Shown: piece by piece, positions 13,601-25,571 of the stretch | How positions within the stretch are numbered: position 1 is the first letter of the stretch | Layout: each line of letters starts with the position of its first letter | Source of the DNA: Melampsora larici-populina 98AG31 | Taxonomy: Eukaryota > Basidiomycota > Pucciniomycetes > Pucciniales > Melampsoraceae | Reading direction: 5' to 3' | Assembly (NCBI RefSeq): GCF_000204055.1 | Contig: NW_006768799.1 | Coordinates: 840,840 to 904,839, forward strand | DNA: 64,000 nt | Notes under the pieces: model-generated | Databases searched by the model: none | The model's input: the letters and a program-made list of their open reading frames with translations, nothing else | What the model was told of the DNA's origin: nothing | Translations under genes and position numbers: made by a program

Positions 13601-14995
13601 GTCTTAATTAATTTTTATCTATTTATCTTCTTCATTCTTTCTCATTAATCACTTTCGTCTCTCATCCATCTTCATGTTCTTTCTACAAGCCTTTCTTGAA
13701 GATTACCCTAGCAATGGAAGGTGACGGACCAACAGGTTGTATGGTCATCCCGAAATACGTGGAGCTGCAAAACTCACTCGAAAAGAAGATCGAGCCACTC
13801 AGCACTTCGGACGCCCTTTACCCAATGCTTGCAAGGATGAAGGAAAAAACGATTGAATATCTCAACGAAGCACTTGGGTGCGAGACCCTAGTGATGGCTA
13901 CGGTTTTACATCCATTTTTCAGACTCAAGTTTTTTGTTAAATGGTTTGGGGCCGATTCTGCTGTAACCATGAACGCTGAAGCAACCCTTCGATGTATACA
14001 TCAGGAATAGGAATACGAGCTGGCAGGCCCTGTTAACAACAAAACTTCTTCCCAACAAGCAAAAGCCTCAAAGGATGCTGCAACATCCTCTCCAAAGCCG
14101 GATATCTTTTACAGTGACTCTGAAGATGAACCCGAGGTTGAAGCATCTGAAGATTTCGCTTTAAAGAATTATCTACGCGGTAGTGATAAGATGAAGGCCA
14201 ATACTTACAATATTCAAGATCCCAAAGCGAGTCTGGAATGGTGGAAAGTGAGTCTATTCTGTCAATCTCATTCATTTTGCCCTGGAAAACATGACTAATT
14301 ATGTTGATCGTTGTCTAAATCTGTTTGATAGGTCCATGAGAGAACTTATCGAGTGCTTGTGCGTATGGCCAAGGACTACTTGGCATCAACTGGCTCTTCC
14401 TGTGCTGCAGAACGGATATTTTCTTGCGCGTCAGACGTCTGCTGTTCTAGTCGAGGTAGTTTAATAGCTCGTACCATAGAGATGCTTGTGTCAAGCAAAT
14501 TATGGTTGAGAGAAGGTGTGGAGCTGGGTGTAGGTTTTGAAGACCTTCTGAAGGTCTTCAAGATGATGGGGATTCCCATGAATTGAAGAAATTTGGTACT
14601 TCTGTAATTTCCCGTTTATTATTTTGTTATTTATCTTCTTGACTCTCATTAAGAATAGTTTGTTTAAAAATTCTTTACACTCGTTATGATCACTTCAGGT
14701 TTATTTTTCCTTCCTTTCAATTATTTCAGTTATATTTTGTTTTCCTTATGCACTACGGTTTTGGCCGTGTAGCTGTAGCTGTGACGTGTGTCGCAGTGTG
14801 CCTCCAAAAAGCCGCGAACGCAGCTGTTAACGCCCGGAGCGTAGCTCTTAGGAGCTGCGCTACGGGGATCTAGCCACTCTTTTTGCCTTAAAAAAGCTGC
14901 GTTAACGCCATGACGGAGCGAGACAGTTTGTCAATCAGCTGCGTTTGCGGCTAACTGGCCGTTAGCGCGTTGCAGCGCAGCTTACCCAGTGTTGG
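10663..14995 (+). mobile_element. hAT element 1, its right end interrupted by hAT element 2
   Basis: The left end starts CAACACTGGGT at 10663 after GACAATG (10656-10662). The right terminus CCCAGTGTTG ends at 14994. hAT element 2 begins at 14996, directly after the target sequence GTGTTGG. Removing element 2 and one GTGTTGG copy in thought makes CCCAGTGTTG run straight into GACAATG at 19401-19407, which restores a matching 7-bp target duplication. Both ends hold GC-rich subterminal blocks (about 10680-10870 and 14780-14980) with many copies of motifs such as GCGTAGCTC and GAGCTACG. The interior encodes a decayed hAT transposase on the plus strand. Confidence 0.85.
11197..14585 (+). pseudogene. 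hAT transposase, BED-type, inactivated
   Basis: Exons separated by about eight short introns read as a hAT transposase. A Ser/Lys-rich N-terminus leads into a BED-like zinc finger (CKFCDRDKHD...HRDG), then the conserved LTLNQM...QPW block, VHNGWTTKGNRHAFIG, DLGSNNKTMA, FCHKIALIVNAGL, YGIRWNIKY and VLHPFFRL. The hAT dimerisation region is near the C-terminus (EWWK...YRVLVRMAKDYLA..SSCAAERIFS). Four premature stops break it: TGA at 11587, 11904 and 12852, and TAG at 14008. The donor near 12567 reads ATAAGT where GTAAGT is expected. Several neighbouring introns still have consensus GTAAGT or GTGAGT donors. The TGA at 11904 replaces a Trp that element 2 keeps (MWTHRDG). The protein would have cut and moved this element; this copy cannot. 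Confidence 0.85.
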
Positions 14996-15009
14996 CAAGG
15001 CCGCCACAG

Positions 15010-15235
15010 ATACGTACTGGTACCGCAAGATACCCAAAACTGTGGTATGTGATATCGTACCTTGCCTGTGGTACGGTACCAAGAACCGTACCGTCGCCTA
15101 CGGCACCATAAAACACATGGCTGGTTGCCGTATCCTCATACTCAAAACGGTACGATACTATACCGTACCGTGAGAAACACACACGAATACGGTACGTTAT
15201 CGTACCGCGCAGAAAAGTGCCGTACCGTGTATTTT
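15010..15235. repeat. Left subterminal GGTACC/CGGTAC motif array of hAT element 2
   Basis: Many copies in both orientations of GTACCG/CGGTAC and GGTACC lie within 225 bp. The right end has a matching array at 19150-19380. Dense short motifs next to hAT ends are commonly transposase-binding sites; here that role is inferred. Confidence 0.7.
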
Positions 15236-15358
15236 TGTATAACCATGGCACAAATGACACGCACAACATCCAAGAAACAAGGGAGGGAGGATACAGAAAA
15301 GAAACAGGACCCATACATAGGGAAACAAAATAACACCACCATACATAGATTCAAAACC

Positions 15359-18300
15359 TCATTTCCTTCTCTCGCGCGCACCTTGGTCCCTAGCGATACA
15401 ATCTATCATGTTCTCTTGTGCCGTTTCCAACTTCCCCTTCATCTGCACACCTTGTACAGACCACAATCGTCCTCCAACTGTGCGCTCGATGGTTCGTGGC
15501 TTGAGAGCCATCCTATCCTGTGAGCAAACATCAGCAGAAGAAGAAAATGACCTCTCAACTGGGCATGCAGTGGCACTGATAGCCAAGTAGTCGCGGGCAA
15601 GCGAGCTTAAGACTGGGTATTTGCCCTCGTTCAGCTGAACATACATTCAAGATGAGTCAGATATATTGTAATTAAAACTTGAGTTTTCGCATTTAGAGGA
15701 GAAATAAACGAACTTTCCACCAATCCAAAGCCCCATGAGGGTTCTTGGCCACCTCAGGCGCGGGGTCCTCGGCCATCTCTAAGTAGGATCAAAGTTCGTT
15801 GGCCGTGTTTCGGCAGTTCCGTTCCTTGTGCTTGCGGAACTCCTCATCTTCTTCATTTAATTTCTTGCTGTGACCCGCTGATTGACCAGTGGCTGCATGA
15901 GGATTATTAATTCCATCCTCCTCCATTTCAGCCTTGCGTTGGGTGTAAGCATTGTCAATCAGTACCTTAGCAATGTTTGATTGTTCGGAACCGGATCCAA
16001 AGGCGAAATCAAAGTAATCCAATCGTAAGCTTGGATGCAAAACCGTCGCAAGGATGAGTATATTCGATTTGAGAGCTTCCTCAAGGTATGACTTGACTCG
16101 CACCAGCATGGCGTGGTGCATGGGGAAAAGGGGATCGGCTCGAGATTTGGTGGCATCAATCTTCTTTTGAAGCATCTTACGGAGCTTAACGTACTCGCGT
16201 ATTGCTACTGAGGCGGTGGGTCCGTCTTGTTCGAAATATTTGGTCAAAGTTTCGAACTCCTACATATAATTTTAGGGAAATAATTCGATTTGTACCCAAG
16301 CATTCAAAAATCAATTAAATGTCAATTGAATTAAAAAAAAAACATAACAGACAGGAATTTACTAACCTGAAGCAGTTCCATGATATCTCTTACTTGTCTC
16401 CATTCATCAGGAGAGATCATGACCTTGTTGAATATGCCTCGAGGGCGATTGACATCTGGAGGTAAAACAGTCTTGCCGGCCCGAGTGGTTTGACCTCGGC
16501 GAGGTGGGTCCATCTGGTCCTCTTTGAGAATTTGATCAATCACCTAGGTAATGATGGAAGGTACAAAATAAGTTTTGGAGGCACAACCAATAAAGATTAA
16601 TACTGTGATAGATTAGTACTCACCTCACGCGCATTGTATAACCGAGTCCAACACTGTAGTTTGATATTCCAACGAATACCGTAACCAGGGATTGGACGCG
16701 GAAGTTTTTGCTTTGAAAGTGCCATACTGACCGCATCAAACAGCATACACATTACTGCCGAGCCACCGATTTTACGCCCTACAACATCAAGCTATGGGAA
16801 CAAACATTTATTAGTTATTAGTAGTGTTAAGGAATAATGAAACGTATTCCTGTTGACTGACCTTCGTTGTGAGTAAGTGGACGGCATTGGCTGCTGTGCG
16901 GTCCGTAGCAGAGACCTCTTTGACATCGTGTGGGCCATCAATCACCTCATACCAATGAGGAGCCTCTTCAGCAACTTGCATGTCACCATCATCGATTTCC
17001 CCGTCAGAGTCGGATTGGACATCAGATTCATGTTCGGCCTCACCGGTCTCGTCTTCTTCGATGACAGTCTGTAGAGTGTTGGTTGGAACTGGGAAGTCGC
17101 CCAGCATAGACGATTTGACCAAAGGAGGAGGAGGCGCCTGGATTCCAAGTGCTTGGAGACCGGCGTTAACAATTAGCGCTAGTTTGTGACATACACATCT
17201 TACCCTGTCGGTCGTAGCACTCCAAGTGAAATCCTGATTGTGATCCTGACAGTACTTGCTCAATCTGACTTCCATCGCTTGCGCCAGTGTGTTGTTATTG
17301 CTGCCGGAGTCGTGGGTTTGTGCTAACATGTGGATATATAAGAAAAGGTAAAAATTAATGAACATAAAAGATCAATGAGAAAATATAAATCAAAATTGAA
17401 GATAAGAGAGACATATCTTATTATGTAAACCGTGTTTTGTCAGAAGATTAATTAAAGGTTCGGCCAGCCATTCACCTTTATGGTGCCAGGCTATGAGTTT
17501 GAGAGCAAAGTGTCGTGTTACGAATTTCCAGTCCGCGGTGATGTATGTGACACAGGCACCGATAAATCCGTACCGGTTACCTTTGGTCGTCCAGGCATCG
17601 TGGATGAGACCGAAGGAACTTTTGAGGGCCTGAAGATGTTTACAAACAAACAGAAACGATGAACAGAGTGAGTAAAGAATTATCAGAGGAAAGAGACGAC
17701 AGTAGACCTTACTTTTAAATCACCAATTACTACCGCTCGTAACTCCAGGTATGCCTCATGGGCAAACCTTGCAACCCAAGTCCTTCCAAAAATTTGAGCA
17801 TTCGGATTTGCATAACGGAAACATGCCCTTAAATAGGAATCTTCCACGCGAGCCCAAGGTTGGGCAGTTCGAAGCACCCAAATTCCGATCATCTGATTAA
17901 GAGTTCTGTTGTCAAACTTGGTAACTTTCTGAGCGTATGACATGATTGAAGTTTGTCCTTTAGTTGTTTCGACATGTGCTCGTTGTTTGAAGATGGTGAG
18001 GGGTAATTTACACCCTTGTTCGATGGCAAGGTGCCTTTCCTTACAGCCAGGCTTGCCAGATTTACCGGCCTGTTTTGAGCCGTCACGATGGGTCCACATA
18101 TTGGATGTAGAACCAGCAACGGATCAAACTAGAGTTTCACAGTATCGGCATGCGTAGTATGTGCGCTCGCCCGGCCCCTGTGATTGCAGCGAAATGAGAG
18201 ATTGGTAGTTAAGATTGATATGAGCGGAACAATTAGAGTGGTGGGAAACGAAAGATACTTACATCTTTAGGACCTTCTTCTGCCTCATCCATGTAGTATT

Positions 18301-18802
18301 CACGTAGAGGGTCAAAAGTTGGCTTCGGTTTCTTGACTCCTTTGTCGAGGACCTTGTTGTTTTCCTCATCCGAGTCTTGAGTAAGATTGATCTCAAGGTG
18401 TAACTGAGTAATTTGATTAGGAGCATCCGACTCTTCGTTTCTTGGACGAGTAATGAATTTGGAAGGTTGTGAAAGTCGTTTGGCTGGAGCCTTTGCTTTA
18501 GCTTTACCTCAAGCATCAGATTTGGAGGCCTGGCGTGCTTTCTTTGGAACTCGTGGCATAGGAGAATGAGATTGATCAAGCTGGGAATGATCGATTTCTG
18601 CGTCGGAATCATAGTCATTGTCGACATGCTTGCGCTTTGATGAACCTGAGGCGGCAGGAGCAGTTTCGATGTCATCAGTGGCACGACGCATCGCACGGCG
18701 AGAATCGGACGGTGAGGCTAGCATGGAAGAAGGTCTCCTTAACGGAGAAGGTCGAGTACTGCGCCGATAAGAAGGGTGGTTGACTAATGACGACAATGAC
18801 AT
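15359..18802 (-). pseudogene. hAT transposase, BED-type, inactivated
   Basis: Reading from 18802 (MSLSSLVNHP) down to 15359, the exons give a second hAT transposase related to the one in element 1. There is an acidic/basic N-terminus, a zinc finger (YYACRYCETLV...MWTHRDG), TLNQMIGIWVLRTAQPW, DSGSNNNTLAQAM, VCHKLALIVNAGLQALG, YGIRWNIK, LATVLHPSLRLDYFD and a C-terminal dimerisation region (LDWWK...LSSLARDYLAISATACPVERSFSSS). Three in-frame TGA codons interrupt it at 18509-18511, 18124-18126 and 15789-15791. The intron before the last exon has a GTTCGT donor, and a second GTTCGT donor lies in the upstream leader near 18915. It was probably a working element until fairly recently, since most introns and motifs are intact. 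Confidence 0.85.
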
Positions 18803-19149
18803 GTTTAACGAGCTGATTCGAAATAGATAAATGGAAATATGAGGGTTTGATGGTGAAAGAAAATGATTTATTAATATAGAAACGGAATAATAAAAGAAGA
18901 GAAAATAACGAACTTGATGAAGTAGTGACAGAGACCGCTCATATAGCGTCTCGCCACCCTTGCGTGGTTCGATTTCCATAGCCATAGATGTTCCATATTG
19001 TCGAGATTGGGACTAACGATGAAAGATATGATGCATTGGGTGACTTATGCCCAATGCAGGTATATCGAGGGGGAAGAAGATGGAATGGACAGACGAATCT
19101 GTCCAGAAACGAAGACCTGGGCCAGAGGGCTTACCTGTAACCCAAGTCC

Positions 19150-19380
19150 TCGCAAAACCGGGCACGGTACTGTTACCGTATCCGCCTTTGCGGTACTTGG
19201 GTTACAGGTATCTGGTATCGTACCCTAGGTAGATTACGGTACGCAATACCGTACTCGTGCCTTCGGTACCATCCGACAGGGAGCCAAGGTGCCGTACCCC
19301 TTTCGCCGGGTACGATAACCTGATTACGATACTCCGCCAGAGGGGTACGGTACGGTGCGGTACCGGTACTGGCACCGTAT
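19150..19380. repeat. Right subterminal GGTACC/CGGTAC motif array of hAT element 2
   Basis: Mirror of the left array. Repeated GGTAC, GTACGG and CGGTACC copies crowd the 230 bp next to the right terminus, which suggests transposase-binding sites at both ends. Confidence 0.7.
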
Positions 19381-19751
19381 CTGGGGCGGCCTTGGTGTTG
19401 GACAATGTCATGATTTTGCTCCCATTGACACCATGAACTAAGAAATGCCTTTGTTTTCAGTGTACTTGATGCCTTTTCTTCAATCACGCCAAGAGCCTGA
19501 GGCCTTCTCTATGAGGTCACTCAGACACCCATCTGCACAAGTTGGTCAACACTACCAACATAGATGCCTTGGGTTGAGAAATCCAAGGCATCATTGGAGG
19601 CAAATCCTCAAATAGACTTTGTCTGAGGTTTTGATCTGAGGTATTACAATTTTGCACTGAGAAGTACCTTGGATGAAAATCTCAGAAAGGTTCCATGAAA
19701 TGATGTGAGACACAGAAGAAATTTGACGTGTGTAACCTGGACAGACAGGTT

Positions 19752-19880
19752 ATGGATGAGTTTTAAGACTCAAAGAAAGATGCATGAAAGACTGGCGGAG
19801 ATAGTCAACACCTTACCTGCAAGTGAGCAGGAGGAAAGAGTGGTAGGGAGGTTCTAAGCTTCCAAGTTCCACACAATCAT
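19752..19880. repeat. Duplicated segment, empty copy
   Basis: The sequence from TGGATGAGTTTTAAGACTC through GAGTGGTAGGGAGG recurs at 19943-20430 with a hAT MITE inserted. This copy keeps the uninterrupted target GTTTTAA at 19760-19766. Confidence 0.75.
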
Positions 19881-19942
19881 AGTATTCTACTTCAAGAAAA
19901 TAGTAAACAGAAAAGAAATTCAAAAGAACACAAGATTTACCA

Positions 19943-20545
19943 TGGATGAGTTTTAACAACCCTGGGCCAGCAACGCAGGTGTTGTGTGCTGCGCTGCGCC
20001 TGCGTTGCAGTTTTTCTGACCGCACCGCAACTTAGAATCAATTTCTAGGTTGTGGCCTGACACGCCGCGCAACAAGATCTGTCAAATTGAGGTTTTGTTG
20101 GGCCACAACAACATTTGTTGTGTTGCTGCCCAAAAAATCACAATTTGATGTTTTTTTGGAGCTGTTGCGCAATGGTCAAGGCACCACGCAATCTGACCTC
20201 ACCTTTTGTTATTGCGGTACTTACCGCAACACAGTGTCAAATGCTGGTTTTTGTTGTGTGTTGCGTGTTGCAGAGCAACACACCAAAAAAACACGTGTGT
20301 GGCGGCGCTGTGCGTTTCTGGCACAGGGTTGGTTTTCAGACTCAAAAAAAGATGCGCAAAAGACTGGCGGAGATAGTTGACGCCTTACCTGCGAGTGAGC
20401 AGGAGGAAAGAGTGGTAGGGAGGTCTATTGTAACACATGAGCACTCATCCAGGAAGTGAAATATAGAAAGAACAGAAAAAGAGAAGTAAGGAAAAGGTGT
20501 GTACTCTAAGCTTCCAAGTTCCACACAATGAGGGGGGACAAGGAG
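19943..20545. repeat. Duplicated segment, filled copy
   Basis: Second copy of the segment at 19752-19880. It is split by the MITE at 19957-20331 and has about 70 bp of extra sequence before the shared tail CTAAGCTTCCAAGTTCCACA. Confidence 0.7.
19957..20331. mobile_element. hAT-type MITE (375 bp)
   Basis: The ends are CAACCCTGGGCCAGCAACGC and the inverted GCGTTTCTGGCACAGGGTTG. They are flanked by GTTTTAA (19950-19956) and GTTTTCA (20332-20338), a 7-bp target duplication with one mismatch. The interior is crowded with GCAAC/TTGCG/GTTGTG motifs. There is no coding capacity. The related empty site at 19760-19766 confirms the boundaries. Confidence 0.82.
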
Positions 20546-20942
20546 CTCAAGAGACCCTGGGTATAAAAGAGAAAGACAACTCGTGCACAATTTTCACTCT
20601 GAAGCAAGGGGAGACAAGGATACAGACTAGACACACGTACACACTCATTTGGGAGAGCCTACACACACAGTGTTCCAAAAAGGGAAACATTTGATACAAA
20701 TTGAAGATGCCTTTTTCCACCACATTGGCCTGAATGTGGGAGGTTTGATTTCCTAATCGGGATGGACTTGCCTACCTAGGATAATATCATAAAATTCCAT
20801 CCAAGGGTTGGGATCCAAGGATATCTGGGATTGAGAAATCCGAGGTTAATATGTTGGTGGTGCAGGTTTACACAAAAATTTTGACAGACTAGCCATATAT
20901 CTCTATTAACCCATACATGGGACCCCCTTGTTGGCCAGAAAG
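20339..20942. other. Remainder of duplicated segment and unassigned flank of copia LTR
   Basis: After the duplicated tail there is AT-rich sequence without a recognisable gene. It does not resemble the missing 5' part of copia element 2 or the missing left part of the Harbinger relic. Confidence 0.35.
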
Positions 20943-21213
20943 TGTTATGATGTGATAGTATGGATGTTGTGTGTTACAAGGTTATGACATCATAGTGTTA
21001 TGCTAATACATGTTTCTCTCTTATAATATGTTTATAACCAAATTGTTGTTAGGTATATATATTATAGATTGGTTGTCATGATGGATTGGTTTCTTCTTCA
21101 CCTTTCCTATTCATTCTAATCTTTCTATTCTAGGTAAGTTTATCACTACTATGAAATACTACCTTTCCTATTCATTCTAATCTTTCTATTCTAGTCCGTG
21201 ATCCATCTTATCA
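20943..21213 (+). repeat. Left LTR of copia element 1
   Basis: 271 bp, TG...CA. It contains two direct 34-bp copies (21100-21133 and 21161-21194) of a pyrimidine-rich module ending CTATTCTAG. An AG|GTAAGT donor-like site lies between them at 21132-21139. Intron-like limits would be 21134-21194 (61 bp). Confidence 0.9.
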
Positions 21214-21473
21214 GGTTGTGAGCCCATCTCGTGAAGATTATAAGATAATCACACTTTGAATAGTCGGTTTCGAAGACTATCAAATCTCCGATACGTCTAG
21301 AAAACCGTTCTAGAAAACCTTGGAAAGGTCCGTCAACGATACAGACGATAAAGTTCTAATTGATCGACATAATACAAACTCCGAACTGTACTACTGCATT
21401 CATCTTCAAATACATGCAGTGTTATAAGGTTCTTCTCATCTTAATCTTATTTGTATTCAATCAATTCTTCTTC

Positions 21474-24400
21474 ATGTCTAATCCTAGTGCTACAGCTGGT
21501 GATAAGACCACTTCGACTTCATCTAAATCTCCTGGAACGACTCAACAACAAACCGGTCAACAGCAAACCGGTCGGTCTGAGTTAAAACCACCGATCACCA
21601 TGACTTACAACAATGAAAAGTTGGAAGCCACTGGTGTGAAACCGTTGGAAGCTCCCGGTGAATCTTCGAACTATCATTATTGGCAATTCGTCATTGGTAC
21701 AGTTATTAGAGGTTCCTCTTTTGGTTATGTCATACGCGATGTTCAACCTAATCCATTACCGGCGTCTAATGAACACGATTGATGTAAAGTTTCGGCATTA
21801 ATCTTGAGATATGTAACCGAAGCGAACATCGAATTTCTTTCGCCATATCCGGATGATCCATTAAATCAATGGAAAGCATTGCGTGAAGCGCATCAAGATG
21901 CTTCATCAGGATCGGTCATGTTCTGGTTAAAAAAGCTTGTCACCGCTAAAATGGGTGATTCGTCCATCACGTCTCATCTCGAAACCATGGCTGCCGATTA
22001 CCAACGTTTCAAATCTTTGGTTACTCCTGAAAGACCTCTTACTGCCGATACAATCTTCGCAACGGCAGTTAGTCTTTCATTAACTGCGGACTGGCAACCG
22101 GTATTACATCCTCTCCTTCAACGAGACTCGGTTACTTCTACTACGATCTTAAAGGTCCTGAGAGAAGAAGCTACTCGTCGATCTATCTCTTCAGATTCTG
22201 TTGAAGAAATTTCATCTGCTAGAAATGAAGAAAAGAACAAGGAAAAGGAAGTAATTTGTTCTCATTGCAAGAAGCCTAATCATAAGATGGAGGACTGCAG
22301 ATTTTTGAAATCGTTAATTGAAAAATACAAGATCTTAAAAGCTGAAAAGAATGAAAATGATCAAGTTAAATCGAAACCTTCTAAAAATCAAGTGAAACGA
22401 TCAAAAGCTAAGGCTAAAGCGGCGCGAATTTCCTCTGACTCAGATGTTTCGATTGATATCAACTCTGAAATATCGGCATCTGCGACTGTGAAAGCTTCTG
22501 CTGTCAAATCAGACAGCTGGTTGGTTGATTCTGGTACGAGTCAAATCATGACACCATTTTCACAAACTCTCTCTAATCGAAAGTCAGATGGTACCATGAT
22601 CAGTCTTGCAAATGGCTCTACTGTCAATGCAGTCTCAAAAGGTTTAGTGGAATTACCATTCACTAACTTTAAAGACATCAAATCATTATATGTCCCGACT
22701 CTATCCGAACCTCTTCTTTCGGTTTCAAAATTGGCTGACAAGAAAATCTCAACTGTTTTTGATGCTTCAACTGTTTCATTTGTTAAAAATTTAAAATTTA
22801 CCGGTGAAACTGTTGGAACTGGAGAACGAAGCGGAAATTTATATTATCTTAATCAAAAAGTAGGTAATTTGAATTCTACCGATCATACTTCGAAAGCTTC
22901 GGTTTCTGACGTTGAACTCTGGCATCGTCGTTTCAATCATCCCGGATATGCAGCTTTGAAAAGAAAATTATCATTGTTGAAAATCAAAGTTGATGAATCT
23001 GAGTTGCGAAAATTACATTCTTGTAAGATTTGTATACAAGGAAAAATGAGGCGTAGAAATATGTCCAGTCGAGCTGGGTGGAGATCTAAGAAACCTCTAA
23101 GTGTGATTCATTCCGACGTGTCTTCTTATTCTGTTGGATCAAGAAAAGGCTATAAATACTTTGTTACATTTATTGATGACTATACAAAGTATACTAAAGT
23201 TTATTTGATGCAATCAAAAGATCAAGTTTTATCAAAATTCAAATTGTTCTATAATGAGATGACAAATAAGGTTGATGGAATTATTGCTGAGTTAAGAACA
23301 GATAATGGCACTGAGTACATCAATTCAGAATTTTCGAAGTATTGTGCGGAAAAAGGCATTCTACAAACAACCGGTCCTCCTGATTCACCACAACTTAACG
23401 GTGTATCTGAAAGGTGGAACAGAACGATTAAAGAAAAAGTTCGTTGTTGTTTAATCGAAGCACATTTGCCTGATCGATTCTGGGGGGATGCTTTGGAATA
23501 TGCAACAGAGACGCTGAACAATATGCCAACTAGGACGAATGATAAGTTTCAAACACCAATTTCTTTAATGGGTATTCGTGAACGTCAAGAACATACTTTT
23601 CATGCATTTGGTTGTCAAGTATGGTATCACGTTATAAAACCAATGTCGACACTTAAGCCAAGAGCTAAATCTGCTATTTTTCTCTCATATTTAATCAACA
23701 ATGAGGGTGCTATAGTTTGGGATGTTGAAAAGAAATGTGCTCTCAAAGCAACTTCTTTGATATTCCTCGATAAAGTTTTTCCTGGATTAGATTCAGATTC
23801 TTTATTACCAGTGCCTAGTGAAGAAAGTTCACTTCCTTGGCCAACACTAGAAGAACATTCGATTCCTACTGAAGACTCAATTCCTTCTAATGATCCTTCT
23901 CAAGAACCTTCACCACTTCAACAAATCTATACTCGACCATTTCGCTCACGCAAACAACCTGTTCGTTATGGAGAATTCGGAAGGGCTGCATTCATTGAAT
24001 GTGAGAAAGATCCGACGACTTACAAGCAAGCCAAAAGGTCAGCTAACTGGGATCTTTGGAAGTTAGCTGCTGAGGCAGAAATGAGGTCACTAGTTGGTAA
24101 GGAAACATGGAAATTGGTTCCTAGACCAGCGAGGAGAAAAATCATACGTTGTAAATGGATTTTCAAAACGAAACGCAACATTGATATGTCGATTGATAAG
24201 CTAAAAGCTCGATTAGTAGCTTTGGGTTTCTCTCAAATCACAGGCATAGATTTCTCTGAAGTGTTTTCACCGACAAGTCGTCAAGAATCAGTAAGACTAT
24301 TTTTATCAATCATGGCTAAAAATGGTTGGAAAGGCGTTTCTTTAGACATTAAAACTGCTTTTCTTAACGGTGATCTGGATGAAGAGATATATATGGAACA

Positions 24401-25547
24401 AGCTGAAGGTTTTATTGACTCTGAACATCCTGATTGGGTATATAAAATTATGAGATCATTGTACGGTTTAAAACAATCACCGAGACAATGGAATATTAAA
24501 TTACATCAATTTTTAATATCAATTGGTTTTATTCGCTCAAAACACGACCCTTCAATTTATTACAAGATGAATGATGAAGGAAACATCAAATGTTTACTGT
24601 GCACTCACGTAGATGATATAGCAGTAACTGGTGAAAATGCTGAAATTCAAGATTTTCGATCTCTTATCAAGAAACGTTTTGAAATCTCGTCAGACAAACC
24701 ACTATCACATTTTTTATCTCTCAAAATCTCTGAAGTTAAAAATAATATGGTATCAGTTGATCAGTCTCATTACATAACAAATCTTCAAAAGGAATTTATG
24801 AAAAACAAAGTCAAATTATTCAACACGCCAAATGATGACAATTTCAAAACGTCAGTTCCTTTCAAAGATGAAGACGAAATTACTGAAAATTCATATTCAA
24901 GCTTAATCGGGGGTCTGTTGTGGGTAGCCCAGTGCACCCGACCAGATATAGCTTTTGTTGTAAATCGACTTTCTCAATTTTTAAAGAAACCATCGACAGT
25001 TCATTGGGATGCAGCTTTAAGGGTATTAGGTTATTTAGTAAGGACAAAGGATTTGAGGTTAAATTTAGGTGGCAAGGAACTTTCTCCGACGGCGTTTTCA
25101 GATGCAGACTGGGCAGAAGACAGACATGAAAGAAAGTCGACGACTGGATACGTTTTTATGTTGGGAAACGGTCCAATCTCGTGGAGATCAAGAAAGCAAA
25201 GAACGGTTTCTTTATCTAGTACTGAGTCAGAGTATATGGCTATGAGTGACTCGTGTAGGGAAGCGAGGTGATTGGTTTCTTTGTTGAATGAGCTGAATGT
25301 TTCGAAAGAGAAGATGTTTAGGTTATGTGTGGACAATGAAGGAGCAGAGGCTTTGGCGCTTAATCCATCTCACCATTTGAGAACGAAACATATTCATACT
25401 CGTTTTCATTTCGTACGTCAATGTGTGGAGGATGGTATAGTGAAATTAATTCATGTATCTTCATCAAAAATGTTAGCGGACATGCTAACTAAAGGACTTT
25501 CAAGGGTTTTATTAATCAAACATAGGTTATCTCTCAGCATATATTAA
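21474..25547 (+). pseudogene. Copia gag-pol polyprotein, two TGA stops
   Basis: Gag probably starts at MSNPSATAG (21474). TGA at 21780 interrupts gag, and TGA at 25269 falls in the RNase H region where the adjacent copy has Trp (REARW). Between them 1155 codons are open. Domains in order are a gag zinc knuckle (CX2CX4HX4C, CSHCKKPNHKMEDC), aspartic protease (VDSGTS), integrase zinc-binding HHCC (WHRRFNHPGY...CKICIQG), integrase core (HSDVSS, RTDNGTE, NGVSERWNRT), copia-type reverse transcriptase (LVALGFSQITGIDFSEVFSP, THVDDIAV) and RNase H (SDADWAEDRHERKSTTGY, SSTESEYMAM). Apart from the two TGA codons it looks intact, in line with the young LTRs. Confidence 0.9.
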
Positions 25548-25571
25548 AAACATGTTATCAGCAAGGGGGGA

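Larger units (their letters stand above)
14996..19394 (-). mobile_element. hAT element 2, nested in the right end of hAT element 1
   Basis: The ends are CAAGGCCGCCACAGATACG (from 14996) and the inverted CGTATCTGGGGCGGCCTTG (ending 19394). They are flanked by exact 7-bp copies of GTGTTGG at 14989-14995 and 19395-19401. The target is the last bases of element 1. The element is 4399 bp and encodes a transposase on the minus strand. The subterminal zones at about 15010-15235 and 19150-19380 are packed with GGTAC/CGGTACC-type motifs, unlike the GCGTAGCTC motifs of element 1. Confidence 0.88.
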
